DNA of 64,000 nt from Liolophura sinensis (Eukaryota > Mollusca > Polyplacophora > Chitonida > Chitonidae). The stretch covers positions 20,137,717 to 20,201,716 of the forward strand of contig NC_088305.1 of assembly GCF_032854445.1 (NCBI RefSeq), in the 5' to 3' direction. Numbering within the stretch: the stretch's first letter is position 1; each line of letters starts with the position of its first letter. Below, in pieces: positions 12,601 to 20,634 of this stretch. The notes beneath the pieces were generated by a model. It saw nothing but the letters and a program-made list of their open reading frames with translations. It had not been told where the DNA came from and made no database searches. The translations under genes were made by a program, and so were the position numbers.

Positions 12601-15600
12601 AATTCTGTGTATTTTAGGGTATAAAGTCTTTTTTCCCTGTCAGCTTGCCATTTTTTGGTGTACAAGTGCATGCTTGTTATCAAAATGATGGAAATTGTCT
12701 AAGCTTTGAGTTTTAATGATAAAAGTTTGAAATTCTGGATGAGAGGACACAAGGAGATAGGTGATGATGAGGCTGTGAGTGACGTCCCCTTGGCGTTGCT
12801 AGACACCCCCCCCCCCCCAGCTGCCGGCAAAGAAAGGTCCAGATTTTGACGGTCAATCTATTTCAAGATTTTTATGGCTTTTTTCTCACAGGCTGGGCCA
12901 GGTATGCACCAAAGTTTATTGGCCACGGAATGTCTGGGACTGAGCTACAGCGTTAACATTGCCACATATGGACAATTAATGGGGGTCTGAGGCCAGATAT
13001 ACTCAAGAAATGTTATTTAATTCATTGCTGAATAATACCTTTATAAGGAACTTTCCACTTGACTTTTCACATGTTCCTGGCTACTAATTTCTTTGAGCCT
13101 TGGCAGAATTTGTCATCAGAGCATGTGGGAGGGTAACTACACCTGAATCTAAATAATCCGAAAACTATGACCATTTAACCTGATCACATTGACTATTTTT
13201 TAACAGTTTTAACCCTTGTCAGTAATTCATGTAAAATGAATACCTCTCTCTCACTGATTCTGTGGCACTCCTGGCAAATAATCTGAAAATCAAATTGTGG
13301 AAAATACACAGTAATGCAAACAGTACATCATCAGTTCTTCAAGCATACGGAAATGTCTGCAAAGATGAGTTAGTACTTCAGTACATGACTAAAAAGGACT
13401 AAACTAAACAGTGACTTGACTAAATTCATTCAAAATTTTCAATTTAAGGACAAAGCTTTCAGAATGTGAAATTCAAAATGCATATCACAATCAAACAAGA
13501 TGTGTCACTTGAAAAATGTAAAACTTTAGGTGACATACAGTGGCCTTGTTTTCCCACCCATTACCCCACCTACCTGGTTGACAGTCCTTCCGTGGTAGAG
13601 TCGAGAGATAAAGCCCTGTCCCATGGTTCCCACCAGCGAGTCCTCTATGGCGCTAAACAAAATCCTGTTGAGCTCCTGTACATCCTGCTGCTGCAACTCC
13701 TGTCAATGTCATTTAATTGGTTGCCTAGTTTTGTCTCAACACTGTAACTAAGTATTTCACACTAGTATCCCAGTTAACAGGAAAAAGCCCTGAGAAAACC
13801 ACCGACCATTGGCAAAATACTGACAAGCTTTCTCAGCTGTGATGTATGGATTGAGACATGCCGACATTATTTGTGAAGGTCAACTTGTCCTCAACCAACA
13901 TTAGACTACGAATACGGCCATACAATGCTTCATCCACCTGGCCTCGTGATCTAACCACGGAACAGCAAACCCCTTAACCAACAGGCCATTCTTCCATATG
14001 GGGGAGGAAAGAGTAAGAGTCTTCACTAGATAACCCCTTACACCATATTCTTAAATGTTCAGCCATTTTTTTTAAAATTTCCTAGTGGCTGATTCCACAA
14101 AACTATTTCTGACTTAAGTCATAATTAGAAATGAGATCTTAAAGCTTATTTATGGACTTTTTGCCACCTCCACTGCCGTTATCAATGTCTTCTTAAGACT
14201 AATTTGTCCAAATTTCAAATTCCAGTGCCTAAAACTAAGTATCATAGAGAATTTTAAAAAATTTAATTTTGAGGAAAGTCAGAAAGGCCTCTGAGAAGTC
14301 CGCCCGTGATCTAATACATTTCTGTGATGCTGAACATGAAAATGCTACATGTACCAACCGTCACGTATCTCTTCGAGAAATGTAAATGTTCAATGTGGAA
14401 ATACCTCATGGTTTGTCCATCCGAAACTGTCAGTTAACTCTGATGTAGAAATGCTCTGTTGGTCACTTAGCAACAGCCTAGCAAACAGTCTCTGCAGCTG
14501 GATGGGTATTACTCTGACCTGAGGAAAAAGGGGAGAAAACTGGTGAAGATTGTGGTTCCTCTAGATACTAGCTAAATGTCAGGAAAATATTAATAAACAT
14601 AGCTACATTGTCACATGTACCTACAGGAAACTATTAATATTTCAGAATCATAGTCCCAATACCTTTTCAAGACTTTTTCAAGACCTTTCTCCAGGTAAGT
14701 TTAGAGCGCCCGCTTCGGAAGCGGTAGATCCAGGGTCAATCCTGGGTCGAGTCACACCTACGACTTTAAAAGAGGAAGTTGCAGCTTCCTCGCTCGGCGT
14801 TCAGCATGAAGGGGATAGCGCAACTACTGGTTGACCCGTATCAGTATAATGGCCCGGGTGGGGCAGCTTACTTGCCTTTGGTAAGGCATCTCAGTGAAGC
14901 AGCACTAGATAATTACCATACATTCTAAGGATTCCTTCGTCGTCGTATGACTGAAAAATTGTCAAGTACGACGTTTAACCCCAGGAACTCACTCACTCAC
15001 TCCAGGTTAGTTTGACATATTTCAAGGCCTACAAATCAGACTATTTCCACTTCAACTTGAGAGTCGGTTTGTTTTTAATCTGAGGATGGGGTCGCAGGGC
15101 GGCCTAACCCATCTTGGTGGTTTCAAAGTCTTTCTTACACATGCCGCCCGTTGCTTTACCCTTTTCTACGTTTGCTCAACCAGTCTTTATACTTTGGATT
15201 TTTGAGTCTGTTGTTATTGAACACACATACCTTTATTCAATTCTATGTCTAAGCGGGCCAGGCATGGTCCAGTTAGCCGATACAAGTGACACACGACTTC
15301 AACAACCGCCAAAAAAGCATAATCGGGACATCTCTCGAACTTCCGCAGGCAAAGGCATACAATGTGATGACTCTCTTGCATCAGCCGTTATTAGGCTTAC
15401 ATGTCACACTGTCGCTCGAAAGATGGGGCTACACCTTTCAATAATTATTCATGATCATCTTTTAATTCTCGCTACATGTTTGAAAGAGACAATGAAGCTG
15501 GAACCTAAGATCAGAGATCACTCACATGTTGTGCCGGACGCATTGATTGGTACCTTCCAGGCCACAGCAGCGTGAAACAATTCGTGGTCTTGTCTGTCAT

Positions 15601-18600
15601 TATGTATTATTTTTTGTATGACTACATGTACTTCAACAAAAAACATATTTCTGTTTCAAAATAGACTTAAAAGCAAAAAATTCACACAGCACAAATGTTA
15701 ATTATCAAAACCTTTTCAAGATAGTGTTTGTGTTTTCAAGGCTATTCAAAGCCTTGATTTTTTAAATTTGTTTTCAGGACCTTTCAAGGTTTTCAAGGTA
15801 GGATGCATACCCTGAATATTATCTTGCTGCAGACGATCCACAGCTGACTATCCAAATCCAAAATCTAAACGGGAGAACTAGCAGTGAGAACCCCCAAAAG
15901 CCAGGATCCTGGGAATAGAGTCCTTGTTAGGGTTCCATTGGGGCATATTCACATACACTGTTTCATAAACATTACAAGGAGTATGATAAAGGATTGCTAA
16001 AGTATCAGGCACTGTTAAGGTTCCAGGACACTTTCCCAAAGTCATTTCTTAAGTTCCTTCACACTCTCTCAAAGCAAATAGCTAAAACTTCTGTCCACTT
16101 TCACAAAGGGCATCACTAAAGTTCCTGCACACTTTCTCAAGTGGATCTTTGTTAGAGTTTCAACACATTTTTGCAAACAACACTGCTAAAAGTTCCTGCA
16201 CACTTTCACAAAGAACATTGCTAAAGTTTCTGCACACTTTCTCACAGGGTGTCGATAAAGTTCCTGCACACTTTCCAAAGGGGCAATGCTTAAGTTTCCG
16301 TACATGTCCATGATACTGCTGAAGACCAGTAGAGAAATGTTGCTGAATTTACTTACCTAAACCTCTCCAAAAGTCTACAGGTCCTGGGGTCGATTCCACA
16401 AAGCCATTTTTGACTTACGTCAAAACTTGAAATACCACTGTAGAGCTTACTTTTGAAATTCAAATTTTAACCTCCTAATGAATTGGATCTGAAGAAGTCA
16501 AATGTATGAACATTTCAACTCCCAGTTCCACAAACTATGCAGTGTGGCAAGGTTTCATGTTTTCACTTAGGTCAGAAATGGCTTTGTGGAAATGGCACCT
16601 CATATGTACCTTACACCCCGGTTTTCCAATCTCCTCCAGTCTCCCAAGCTCTTCCTCTGTCAAACTGAACAGGCAATCTACAAAACAACCAACCATTTAA
16701 CAATATAAAAAATATGCATTTATAATAGGGCTGCACAAATTACCTCCCTTGTAGTCACTCTCCTACTTAAATTGTGCGTTTTTAGGAGGAAGCTGTGGTT
16801 AGGTCAGACAACTGAAAATGGTTAATGGCGAGTTTTGATGTCAAAGTGGCCTTCGCTATCTGAAGACCTATCTTCAAGACAGATTTTAACTTTGTAATTG
16901 ATGTGGAAAGAATAAATATTTATGTTTATAGCTATTCAGAGGAAATTTCAAACTCCTCAATGAAATACATGTACACGTAGACTAAAAATAGACTACATGT
17001 AGACTACAGTGTACAATGAACTCACATACCGGTATGTGCATTCTACCTAAGCTGAAAAAGATCAACTTCATTGAACATTTCTTGCCATTTTTGCGACTCA
17101 CGGCGGCTGATGACAGGTTTTCCTGCTTTCTGTTGGCTAGAAAACAGTACCGTCGTAACATAACCTTCATCAAGCATACTTCAGTAGTTTATGTCCTACT
17201 TGTTGTGGTTTCATGCCTCAAAAACTAATCTCGCGATATGTCATAGCTGTTCTCGTATAGCAAATGAAGTACGGTATCTCAGAAGAGACCTATTCACACT
17301 ATACTTTTTTTTTATTTCATTTGATAAAAACTGGCTTTGATTCTCACTAACCTAACTCACCAGGATTTAGAAGAGAAAAAAATATTCAATGTAGCAAAAA
17401 ATATCAGGCAACGGTAAATTTGGGTGTTTTGTTCTTTAGGCACATTCTCTACCACCACAGAATGAGAAGTAAAGCTCTGGCTGTCTGGCACCAACTATGT
17501 GTTTTAAGTTGAAAGCTTGTAGTTACAGAATTTCGTGAAGTTCAGATGAAAGAGTGTAAAAAGTTAGTTGTAAATGTGGTCTTCAATATTTTCGTTTTTT
17601 TAAATAATTTTCTTTCAAGAGAAAAAGACACTTTAAAATAATTTTTGTATGGTGTGGGACCACCTCTTGGTATATATTGTCTTCAACATTTATAATAATG
17701 TTATAAATGAGGATGTAGCATATGTTTGTTTCATATATTTGCACTAAAACCTGGTATTTTCAGGTAACAAATGTGTTTAACCTGGATATTGATCATATTT
17801 ATATTTTTAATATAATCATAAATATTATCATAATTCAAATTAAAGGTAAGTGTTTTGATATAAACTGCAAATTTACATTCAAATAAATTTATCAGACATG
17901 CATCACATCCTTACTTAGAACATTATTACGCAAAGATTATATATACCAAATTGTGGTCCCAAATACACACCATACAAAAATATTTTCAAATGCCCCTTTT
18001 CACCTAAAAGGAAAGAGAAAACAATATTCTAGACCATATTTGCAAATAAGATTTCAGGCTCTTTCATCTGACATTGTCATCATTTATTTGTTTTTTCCTC
18101 CTTTAAAGGAAAGACAACAATATAACTTTCAGTAGCTATTTTGAAAGATGGGTGGAAACAAATCTAAACAGACAATATCATTTTTCTCTGACATTTTTTG
18201 AAAACTCTATAAATCATCTTTCAATCAGATATTCTTTTGAAGTCATGGGAGAAACCTGGAACAGCTAGGAAGATGTGTTACAAAGACTAAACTGGGTTTG
18301 CAAAACATAATCGGAAACACCTGCGTTTTTGGGCTACAAAAATAACTTGCACCACTAGCTTAATCTAACAACATGGAAGTGCTATCTATTTAGGTATGCT
18401 TTACTATTTATCATATTGCATTAGTACACCTATCAACTGCCATAAAAAAACCCATGAGCTATCCCTAGGAAGTCACTACATCCAGACCAGTCACCACCAG
18501 ACCTCTGTGTGCATCTAGTAGATTTAAATAGTAGTTAGGCAGACACATGTCAGACTTGAAGTTGTGTTGATTATTTAACTGTGACTCATTAACTACCTGG

Positions 18601-18894
18601 TATACGTGACATAATGTAAACATGTGCGTAAACAATAGGCCTATATCGTGATGGTGTAATATGACAAATGTATGCTAACGCTGATTTTAGAGTCCAATTA
18701 CCTCTGAAATCTGGGGTATAGAGCAACGTTTGGAGCAGAGAGTTAAGATAGCAGGTAGCCCCCTGATTGTTAATTCCAGCTAGGCCACAGCTGAGCCTGG
18801 GGGGTGGTGGGATGTCAACCCCTCCCCCGGGCGGTGCCAACCCGCTATCTCCCAACCCTACACCGTCCGACTCGTCGAACAACCCTTCGAACAT
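603..18894 (-). CDS. USP40: USP40-type ubiquitin carboxyl-terminal hydrolase, 5' half of gene (16 coding exons)
   Basis: Deubiquitinase of the USP (peptidase C19) family, a cysteine protease that cleaves ubiquitin from substrates. Seen: sixteen exons with canonical splice sites join without a frame break into 638 codons plus 1 nt. The Cys box GINNQGATCYLNSLLQTL places the catalytic Cys at residue 48. A QQQDVQEL box lies near residue 128. CxxC pairs at 170/173 and 218/221 form the zinc-binding fingers. The His box HGGHYHAYIRD puts the catalytic His at residue 302. After the catalytic domain come SWNKRFKKQYGP (about 375), FSGKESAYMLFYRR (about 500) and the start of ubiquitin-like sequence (about 560-638), in the order I know from human USP40 (about 1,235 aa). 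About half the protein therefore lies left of base 1. The ATG at 18,894 is the first in frame; an in-frame TGA lies 36 nt upstream. Introns are rich in repeats. No damage is seen in the coding sequence. Confidence 0.95.
830..1215. repeat. Dispersed ~390-bp repeat, copy 1 (USP40 intron)
   Basis: Clearly related along its length to 12,595-12,993. Shared blocks include GAGAGGACACAAGGAGATAG, GAGTGACGTCCCCTTGGCGT and CCAGATTTTGACGGTCAA. No coding capacity or clear terminal repeats; family unknown. Confidence 0.75.
2265..2370. repeat. Fragment related to the SINE at 36,074
   Basis: Contains GACACCAGACATGACACCC and a nearby CTTGTGGCAAGGCAAGTCC, which resemble, in reverse, parts of the element at 36,074-36,402. 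Truncated and without a tRNA-like head. Confidence 0.35.
2555..2890 (+). mobile_element. SINE-B, full length, with 14-bp target-site duplication
   Basis: tRNA-like head (AGCACAGTTGGTAGAGCG as A box, GGATCAATCC as B-box region), a body with TAAGACTT and AGTATAATGGCTCGGG, and an ACTC-repeat tail. Flanked by the duplication CATCCATTCATTAA at 2541-2554 and 2891-2904. Lies in a USP40 intron. Confidence 0.88.
3075..3270 (-). CDS. USP40: USP40 coding exon 15 (residues 543-608)
   Basis: Encodes INSITVQVHFGVDYEYRMGA and TELTLDRRKTLADLAQQI, the beginning of a ubiquitin-like module corresponding to the DLTFDKRKTLGDL region of the human protein. Acceptor GTGTACAG|, donor AAG|GTAAGG, phase 0. Confidence 0.9.
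3558..3965. repeat. 42-bp minisatellite, about 9 copies (USP40 intron)
   Basis: Unit contains GTAAGACTGACAGCGATTGG followed by TCACCATAATACTAGTGATAAT. Because 42 is a multiple of three, long frames stay open on both strands; these are not genes. Confidence 0.9.
4570..4645 (-). CDS. USP40: USP40 coding exon 14 (residues 518-542 plus 2 nt)
   Basis: Encodes VPDRLVTMVMSENEELHQR, matching the short helix that follows the SAYMLFYR block. Acceptor CTTTTCAG|, donor GAG|GTAAAG, phase 2. Confidence 0.85.
4850..5210 (-). mobile_element. SINE-B, reverse orientation, with target-site duplication
   Basis: Reverse complement of the SINE-B consensus: it starts with the ACTC-type tail and AGCGCTTGGGGTTTAACC, and ends with the tRNA-like head next to GGGGCCG. 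Flanked by GTGAATTCAGA at 4839-4849 and 5211-5221. Lies in a USP40 intron. Confidence 0.85.
5358..5512 (-). CDS. USP40: USP40 coding exon 13 (residues 466-517 plus 1 nt)
   Basis: Encodes CWFNFDDSRVHPISEKELEK and FSGKESAYMLFYRR, a conserved block known from USP40 and USP47-like proteins. Acceptor TTGACAG|, donor TCA|GTAAGT, phase 1. Confidence 0.92.
6724..6953 (-). CDS. USP40: USP40 coding exon 12 (residues 390-465 plus 2 nt)
   Basis: Starts FLKKHDELFDF, continuing the exon 11 motif, then a Lys/Ser/Asp-rich low-conservation linker. Acceptor TTTTCAG|, donor CAAG|GTATGA, phase 2. Confidence 0.88.
7045..7270 (+). mobile_element. tRNA-like SINE of a third type
   Basis: Contains GCCGAGTGGTTACAAGCAC (A-box like) and GGTTCAATCCCGGCC (B-box like) in tRNA-like spacing, then an unrelated body. 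Ends not defined. Lies in a USP40 intron. Confidence 0.5.
7404..7644 (-). mobile_element. SINE-A, reverse, 5'-truncated, with 12-bp target-site duplication
   Basis: Typical 3' end ATTTGATTGGTGTTTTACAC and body GCCCGGGGGAAACCCACGACC, with B box TGAACTCACAACG near the other end. Flanked by TAAATAAGTACA at 7392-7403 and 7645-7656. Confidence 0.85.
8115..8183 (-). CDS. USP40: USP40 coding exon 11 (residues 367-389)
   Basis: Encodes QTGVSWNKRFKKQYGPINK, matching the conserved SWNKxxxKQxGP motif of USP40. Acceptor GTTAACAG|, donor AAG|GTGATT. Confidence 0.92.
8535..8785. repeat. 23-24 bp minisatellite next to the USP40 exon 10 donor
   Basis: About 11 units of CATGCATTCAAAGTTCTCTT plus AAA or similar. 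The array begins about 15 bp inside the intron following exon 10. Confidence 0.92.
8801..8941 (-). CDS. USP40: USP40 coding exon 10 (residues 320-366)
   Basis: Starts with an acidic EEEEIRLPID stretch and encodes DYLEVDCPQDLVTALLL, leading out of the catalytic domain. Acceptor TGTACAG|, donor TCA|GTAAGT. A 23-24 bp minisatellite starts about 15 bp into the following intron. Confidence 0.9.
8961..9056 (-). mobile_element. SINE-A fragment
   Basis: Carries the 3' part (TTTGACTGGTGTTTTACGTC ... CCAGCATTACGGTGGGAG) and is then broken; lies just beyond the USP40 exon 10 acceptor. Confidence 0.7.
9490..9655. repeat. ~20-bp minisatellite (USP40 intron)
   Basis: Repeats of GATTAAGTCTGATTCAGCAT and shortened variants. 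Confidence 0.88.
9890..10015 (-). CDS. USP40: USP40 coding exon 9 (residues 278-319), catalytic His box
   Basis: Encodes YSV-type strand ELFSVVIHRGG and the His box HGGHYHAYIRD (catalytic His302), then LGNW, where the third active-site residue region is expected. The acceptor TTGATCAG| follows a long T run on this strand; donor CCG|GTAACT. Confidence 0.95.
10085..10385. repeat. 48-bp minisatellite, about 6 copies (USP40 intron)
   Basis: Unit contains GTAACAATGCCATGCAGTGC and ACTCAAAACCCCTCAGTCTT. The unit length is divisible by three, which explains the open frames on both strands. Confidence 0.93.
10655..10881 (-). mobile_element. SINE-A, reverse orientation (USP40 intron)
   Basis: TTTA-type tail, GTACTCAAGAATATTTCACT, GCCCGGGGGAAACCCACAAC, and a truncated tRNA-like head near GGTGAGAGGCTGCT. 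Confidence 0.82.
11303..11359 (-). CDS. USP40: USP40 coding exon 8 (residues 259-277)
   Basis: Encodes ETGKMTFPLTLDMSPFMEQ, the conserved FP-x-x-L-x-L-x-PF strand. Acceptor TGGCAG|, donor CAG|GTGAGT. Confidence 0.92.
11622..11708 (-). CDS. USP40: USP40 coding exon 7 (residues 230-258)
   Basis: Encodes LRSLPSVLTISLLRFSFD then FHKMERYK, the palm strand of the USP fold. Acceptor GTTGTCAG| just after a short CAA-type repeat, donor AAG|GTGAGA. Confidence 0.93.
11986..12112 (+). mobile_element. SINE-A, forward, 5'-truncated
   Basis: Retains GGTCGTGGGCTTACCCC and the 3' end TAAAACACCAATCAAATCAA. Lies between USP40 exons 7 and 6. Confidence 0.65.
12241..12387 (-). CDS. USP40: USP40 coding exon 6 (residues 181-229)
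   Basis: Begins EDFLDLTLTV, the conserved strand after the first CxxC, and ends RCEKCNKLVDAKK with the second CxxC pair (Cys218, Cys221). Acceptor CCACCAG|, donor AAG|GTGAGC. Confidence 0.94.
12595..12993. repeat. Dispersed ~390-bp repeat, copy 2 (USP40 intron)
   Basis: Second copy of the element at 830-1215, in the same orientation, with substitutions and small indels. Includes a run of 13 C (12,806-12,818) where copy 1 has a shorter C-rich stretch. Confidence 0.75.
13244..13282 (-). CDS. USP40: USP40 coding exon 5 (residues 168-180)
   Basis: A 39-nt micro-exon encoding IICQECHRISERE. It supplies the first CxxC pair of the USP zinc finger (Cys170, Cys173). Acceptor TTTCAG|, donor GAG|GTATTC. 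Confidence 0.92.
13574..13699 (-). CDS. USP40: USP40 coding exon 4 (residues 126-167)
   Basis: Carries the QQQDVQELNRILF box typical of USP catalytic domains and LYHGRTVNQ, which leads into the fingers region. Acceptor TGACAG|, donor CAG|GTAGGT; phase 0 at both ends. Confidence 0.94.
13745..13995. repeat. Old SINE-like sequence
   Basis: Shares AAACCACCGACC and the following TTGGCAA pattern with 28,780-29,160. Too decayed for firm classification. Lies between USP40 exons 4 and 3. Confidence 0.35.
14083..14300. mobile_element. MITE-like sequence, CCACAAA family
   Basis: Left end GGCTGATTCCACAAAACTAT resembles the ends of the elements at 16,386 and 56,099. The right end is not clear. Confidence 0.4.
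14405..14518 (-). CDS. USP40: USP40 coding exon 3 (residues 88-125)
   Basis: Encodes VRVIPIQLQRLFARLLL and DSFGWTNHE, both strongly conserved in USP40. Acceptor CCTCAG|, donor GAG|GTATTT; phase 0 at both ends. Confidence 0.93.
14699..14999 (+). mobile_element. SINE-B, slightly 5'-truncated
   Basis: Head from AGAGCGCCCGCTTCGGAAGC through to CCCCAGGAACTCACTCACTC. Flanks CTCCAGGTAAGTTT and CTCCAGGTTAGTTT look like a diverged target-site duplication. Lies in USP40 intron 2. Confidence 0.8.
15960..16290. repeat. Degenerate ~30-bp tandem repeat
   Basis: Loose repeats of AAAGTTCCTGCACACTTTCTC with variable spacing, in USP40 intron 2. Confidence 0.6.
16386..16598. mobile_element. MITE, CCACAAA family, abutting USP40 exon 2 donor
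   Basis: Inverted ends: GGGGTCGATTCCACAAAGCC then ATTTTTGAC on the left; on the right, reversed, CATTTCCACAAAGCCATTTC then TGAC. About 210 bp, non-coding. Confidence 0.7.
16610..16677 (-). CDS. USP40: USP40 coding exon 2 (residues 65-87)
   Basis: Encodes CLFSLTEEELGRLEEIGKPG followed by CK. The acceptor is TTTGTAG| and the donor AAG|GTACAT. It joins exon 1 in phase 1 and leaves phase 0, matching the conserved KP-x-x-KVR junction of USP40. A MITE ends about 10 bp beyond the donor. Confidence 0.9.
17508..18102. mobile_element. TTAA-type MITE, older copy (USP40 intron 1)
   Basis: About 600 bp, related throughout to 39,113-39,698. The right end is TTCCTCCT followed by TTAA; internal inverted pairs include TCAGATGAAAGAG / CTCTTTCATCTGA. 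The left end has diverged. Confidence 0.65.
18702..18894 (-). CDS. USP40: USP40 coding exon 1 (residues 1-64 plus 1 nt)
   Basis: Holds the start codon, a Gly/Pro-rich N-terminal leader, and the Cys box with catalytic Cys48 near its 3' end. The donor is AG|GTAATT, so the intron is in phase 1. The leader differs from the vertebrate one, but the Cys box is unmistakable. Confidence 0.95.
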
Positions 18895-19599
18895 TGCTGG
18901 CTGGAAATTGTCCCAAATTAGCCCTCATAAGACAGTATAGCGAAGTAGCCTTCAGTCGTGATCCTCTAAAATCCTAATGGAAAAGTGCTTCAAATGGCTG
19001 TCAAGTTAGAGTTGTCACTAATGCAAGTGTTGTTGCACGACAAATCGAAACGAAAACGTGCTGGTTTCTAGTTCCGGTTGAGTACGACAGGGCAAACCAT
19101 GTGGCAAAAATGCGCCACCAGTAAACTTTAGTCACTAGAGGGCGCTGTAACCCTATTTTCACTGACGCACCATGCACAGGGAGCAGTAAATCTCAAGAAA
19201 GGTCATTTATATATGCAAAGCTTCTTTCATCAAGTGACGAAACCGGATATTGAACATATTAACTCATTCGATTTACATTTGAGCTTTGTTGTAAAATAAA
19301 TATTTTCACAAACAGTCTTAACTTTGCTTCTTCATCTTGATAAGTAGGCCTACGTGTACGTAGTACACTGACGTACTTTCACTTTCTCTTTTTCACTTTT
19401 ATAGATGGGTTTCAATACCAAATAGAAAAAAAACATTTAGTATCTCTTGGTATTGAACATAAATCGTATAATTTACGGCTAAATGTAATCGGCTTCATTT
19501 CTTTATTTATCTTTGTCTCACGAAATATGCAAGTGTTGTGTAGTGCAGATACGCCCTACAGGCTATTTGAATAATATATACATAATTATTGTACATGTC
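18895..19599. promoter_or_regulatory. USP40 5' UTR and promoter region; no gene seen
   Basis: The sequence upstream of the USP40 ATG has no open frame of note. It holds a TTCCGG ETS-like site (about 19,073) and the CTCF-like motif at 19,132. No TATA box at a useful distance was seen. The transcription start is not determinable by eye. Confidence 0.45.
19132..19146 (+). promoter_or_regulatory. CTCF-like binding motif
   Basis: TCACTAGAGGGCGCT matches 14 of the 15 core positions of the CTCF consensus CCASYAGRKGGCRSY. It lies about 240 bp upstream of the USP40 start codon. CTCF is conserved in bilaterians, but binding here is inference. Confidence 0.4.
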
Positions 19600-19611
19600 T
19601 TCACCATCGAT

Positions 19612-19741
19612 GTCAGCTTCGGGACCGGTAGATCCAGGATCAATCCTTGGTCGAGTCACACCTAAGACTTTAAAAGAGGAAGTTGTAACTTCCTCGCTTG
19701 GCGTTCAGCATGAAGGGGATAGTGCAACGACTGGTTGACCC
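19612..19741 (+). mobile_element. SINE-B, left half, split by the DNA transposon
   Basis: 5'-truncated SINE-B from TTCGGGACCGGTAGATCC to GACTGGTTGACCC. It continues at 24,591 with GTATCAGTATAATGG, exactly as in intact copies. The target-site duplication TTCACCATCGAT lies at 19,600-19,611 and 24,662-24,673. Confidence 0.88.
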
Positions 19742-19772
19742 GGGGGTCATTCTACCACAACAGTATATTTTA
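19742..19772 (+). repeat. Left terminal inverted repeat of the DNA transposon
   Basis: GGGGGTCATTCTACC then a variable 7 bp and TATATTTTA; pairs with 24,560-24,590. Confidence 0.88.
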
Positions 19773-20132
19773 TGTCCTAAGGCTCAGACAGCGCTAAACA
19801 AGACTATTTTCTTCAATATGAGAATGAAGATTTGCAGGAGTATGAAATACAAGACAATAACTGCTAAAATGTACTAGTTTGGCTTTAAAAAAGAGGCAAA
19901 TAACATGCTTTATGAATTGATTTGGTTTTGTGGTATTGGTAAAATGGCATGTCCCACAGTGAGTTTTGTATTAAAACATTACTTAAAATGCTCTTTTTTT
20001 GTGGAATTTCTATCTCCAGCCAAAATCAGTTGTTGCCGTTAACATTGAATAATATATGTAATAAGAAAATTACGTTGAAAATGTACAAATGCATTAAATA
20101 CAGCCTGTGAAAATGATGTCCCTTAGTGCTGT

Positions 20133-20550
20133 GTCAACTACGTTACCATGACACTTTCTGGTGAACTTAACAAGAGTTACATGCCCTTGATGACAACCAG
20201 ATCCCCCAGGGCAAAGGCGGGAAATTGCTGATCTTCAAAGTCAGGTTTGGTAAGTTTCTATGCATTTTTCGCCAAAAACTGTTGATTAATGGCTCAACCT
20301 AAATGGTCTGTCACTTAAATATGTCAACTATGTTACCATGATATTTTGCCAATCAAAGGTTTTACCTGAAAAAGTAATTAACAGTCTAATATATCTGATG
20401 TAATCAAATGCCTTTCACCTTAAGTAACTTCCATTGTCTGTGTACAGCACGGAGTTGTTGTTGTTTTTGTGCAGTTCTGTCAACAACGTTACTGTCAACT
20501 ACGTTACCTTGTACCTGGTAACGTGGGTGACATATGGTAACGTTGTTGAC
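20133..20550. repeat. Left subterminal repeat cluster (GTCAACWAYGTTACC)
   Basis: Forward copies at 20,133, 20,323, 20,479 (last base differs) and 20,494; reverse copies at 20,517 (one core variant) and 20,536. Likely transposase-binding sites, by analogy with other DNA transposons. Confidence 0.8.
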
Positions 20551-20634
20551 ATTTTAGATTAAAAGCTAAAGCGTAACCTAATACTATTTATTCTTATCAG
20601 AGCAGTGCGTCATAAAAGTCTGTTTTTGTTGCAG

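Noticed and set aside
15114-15575. 153-codon open frame on the plus strand
   Set aside because: Lies in USP40 intron 2, antisense, with no recognisable domain, no splice partners and mixed composition.
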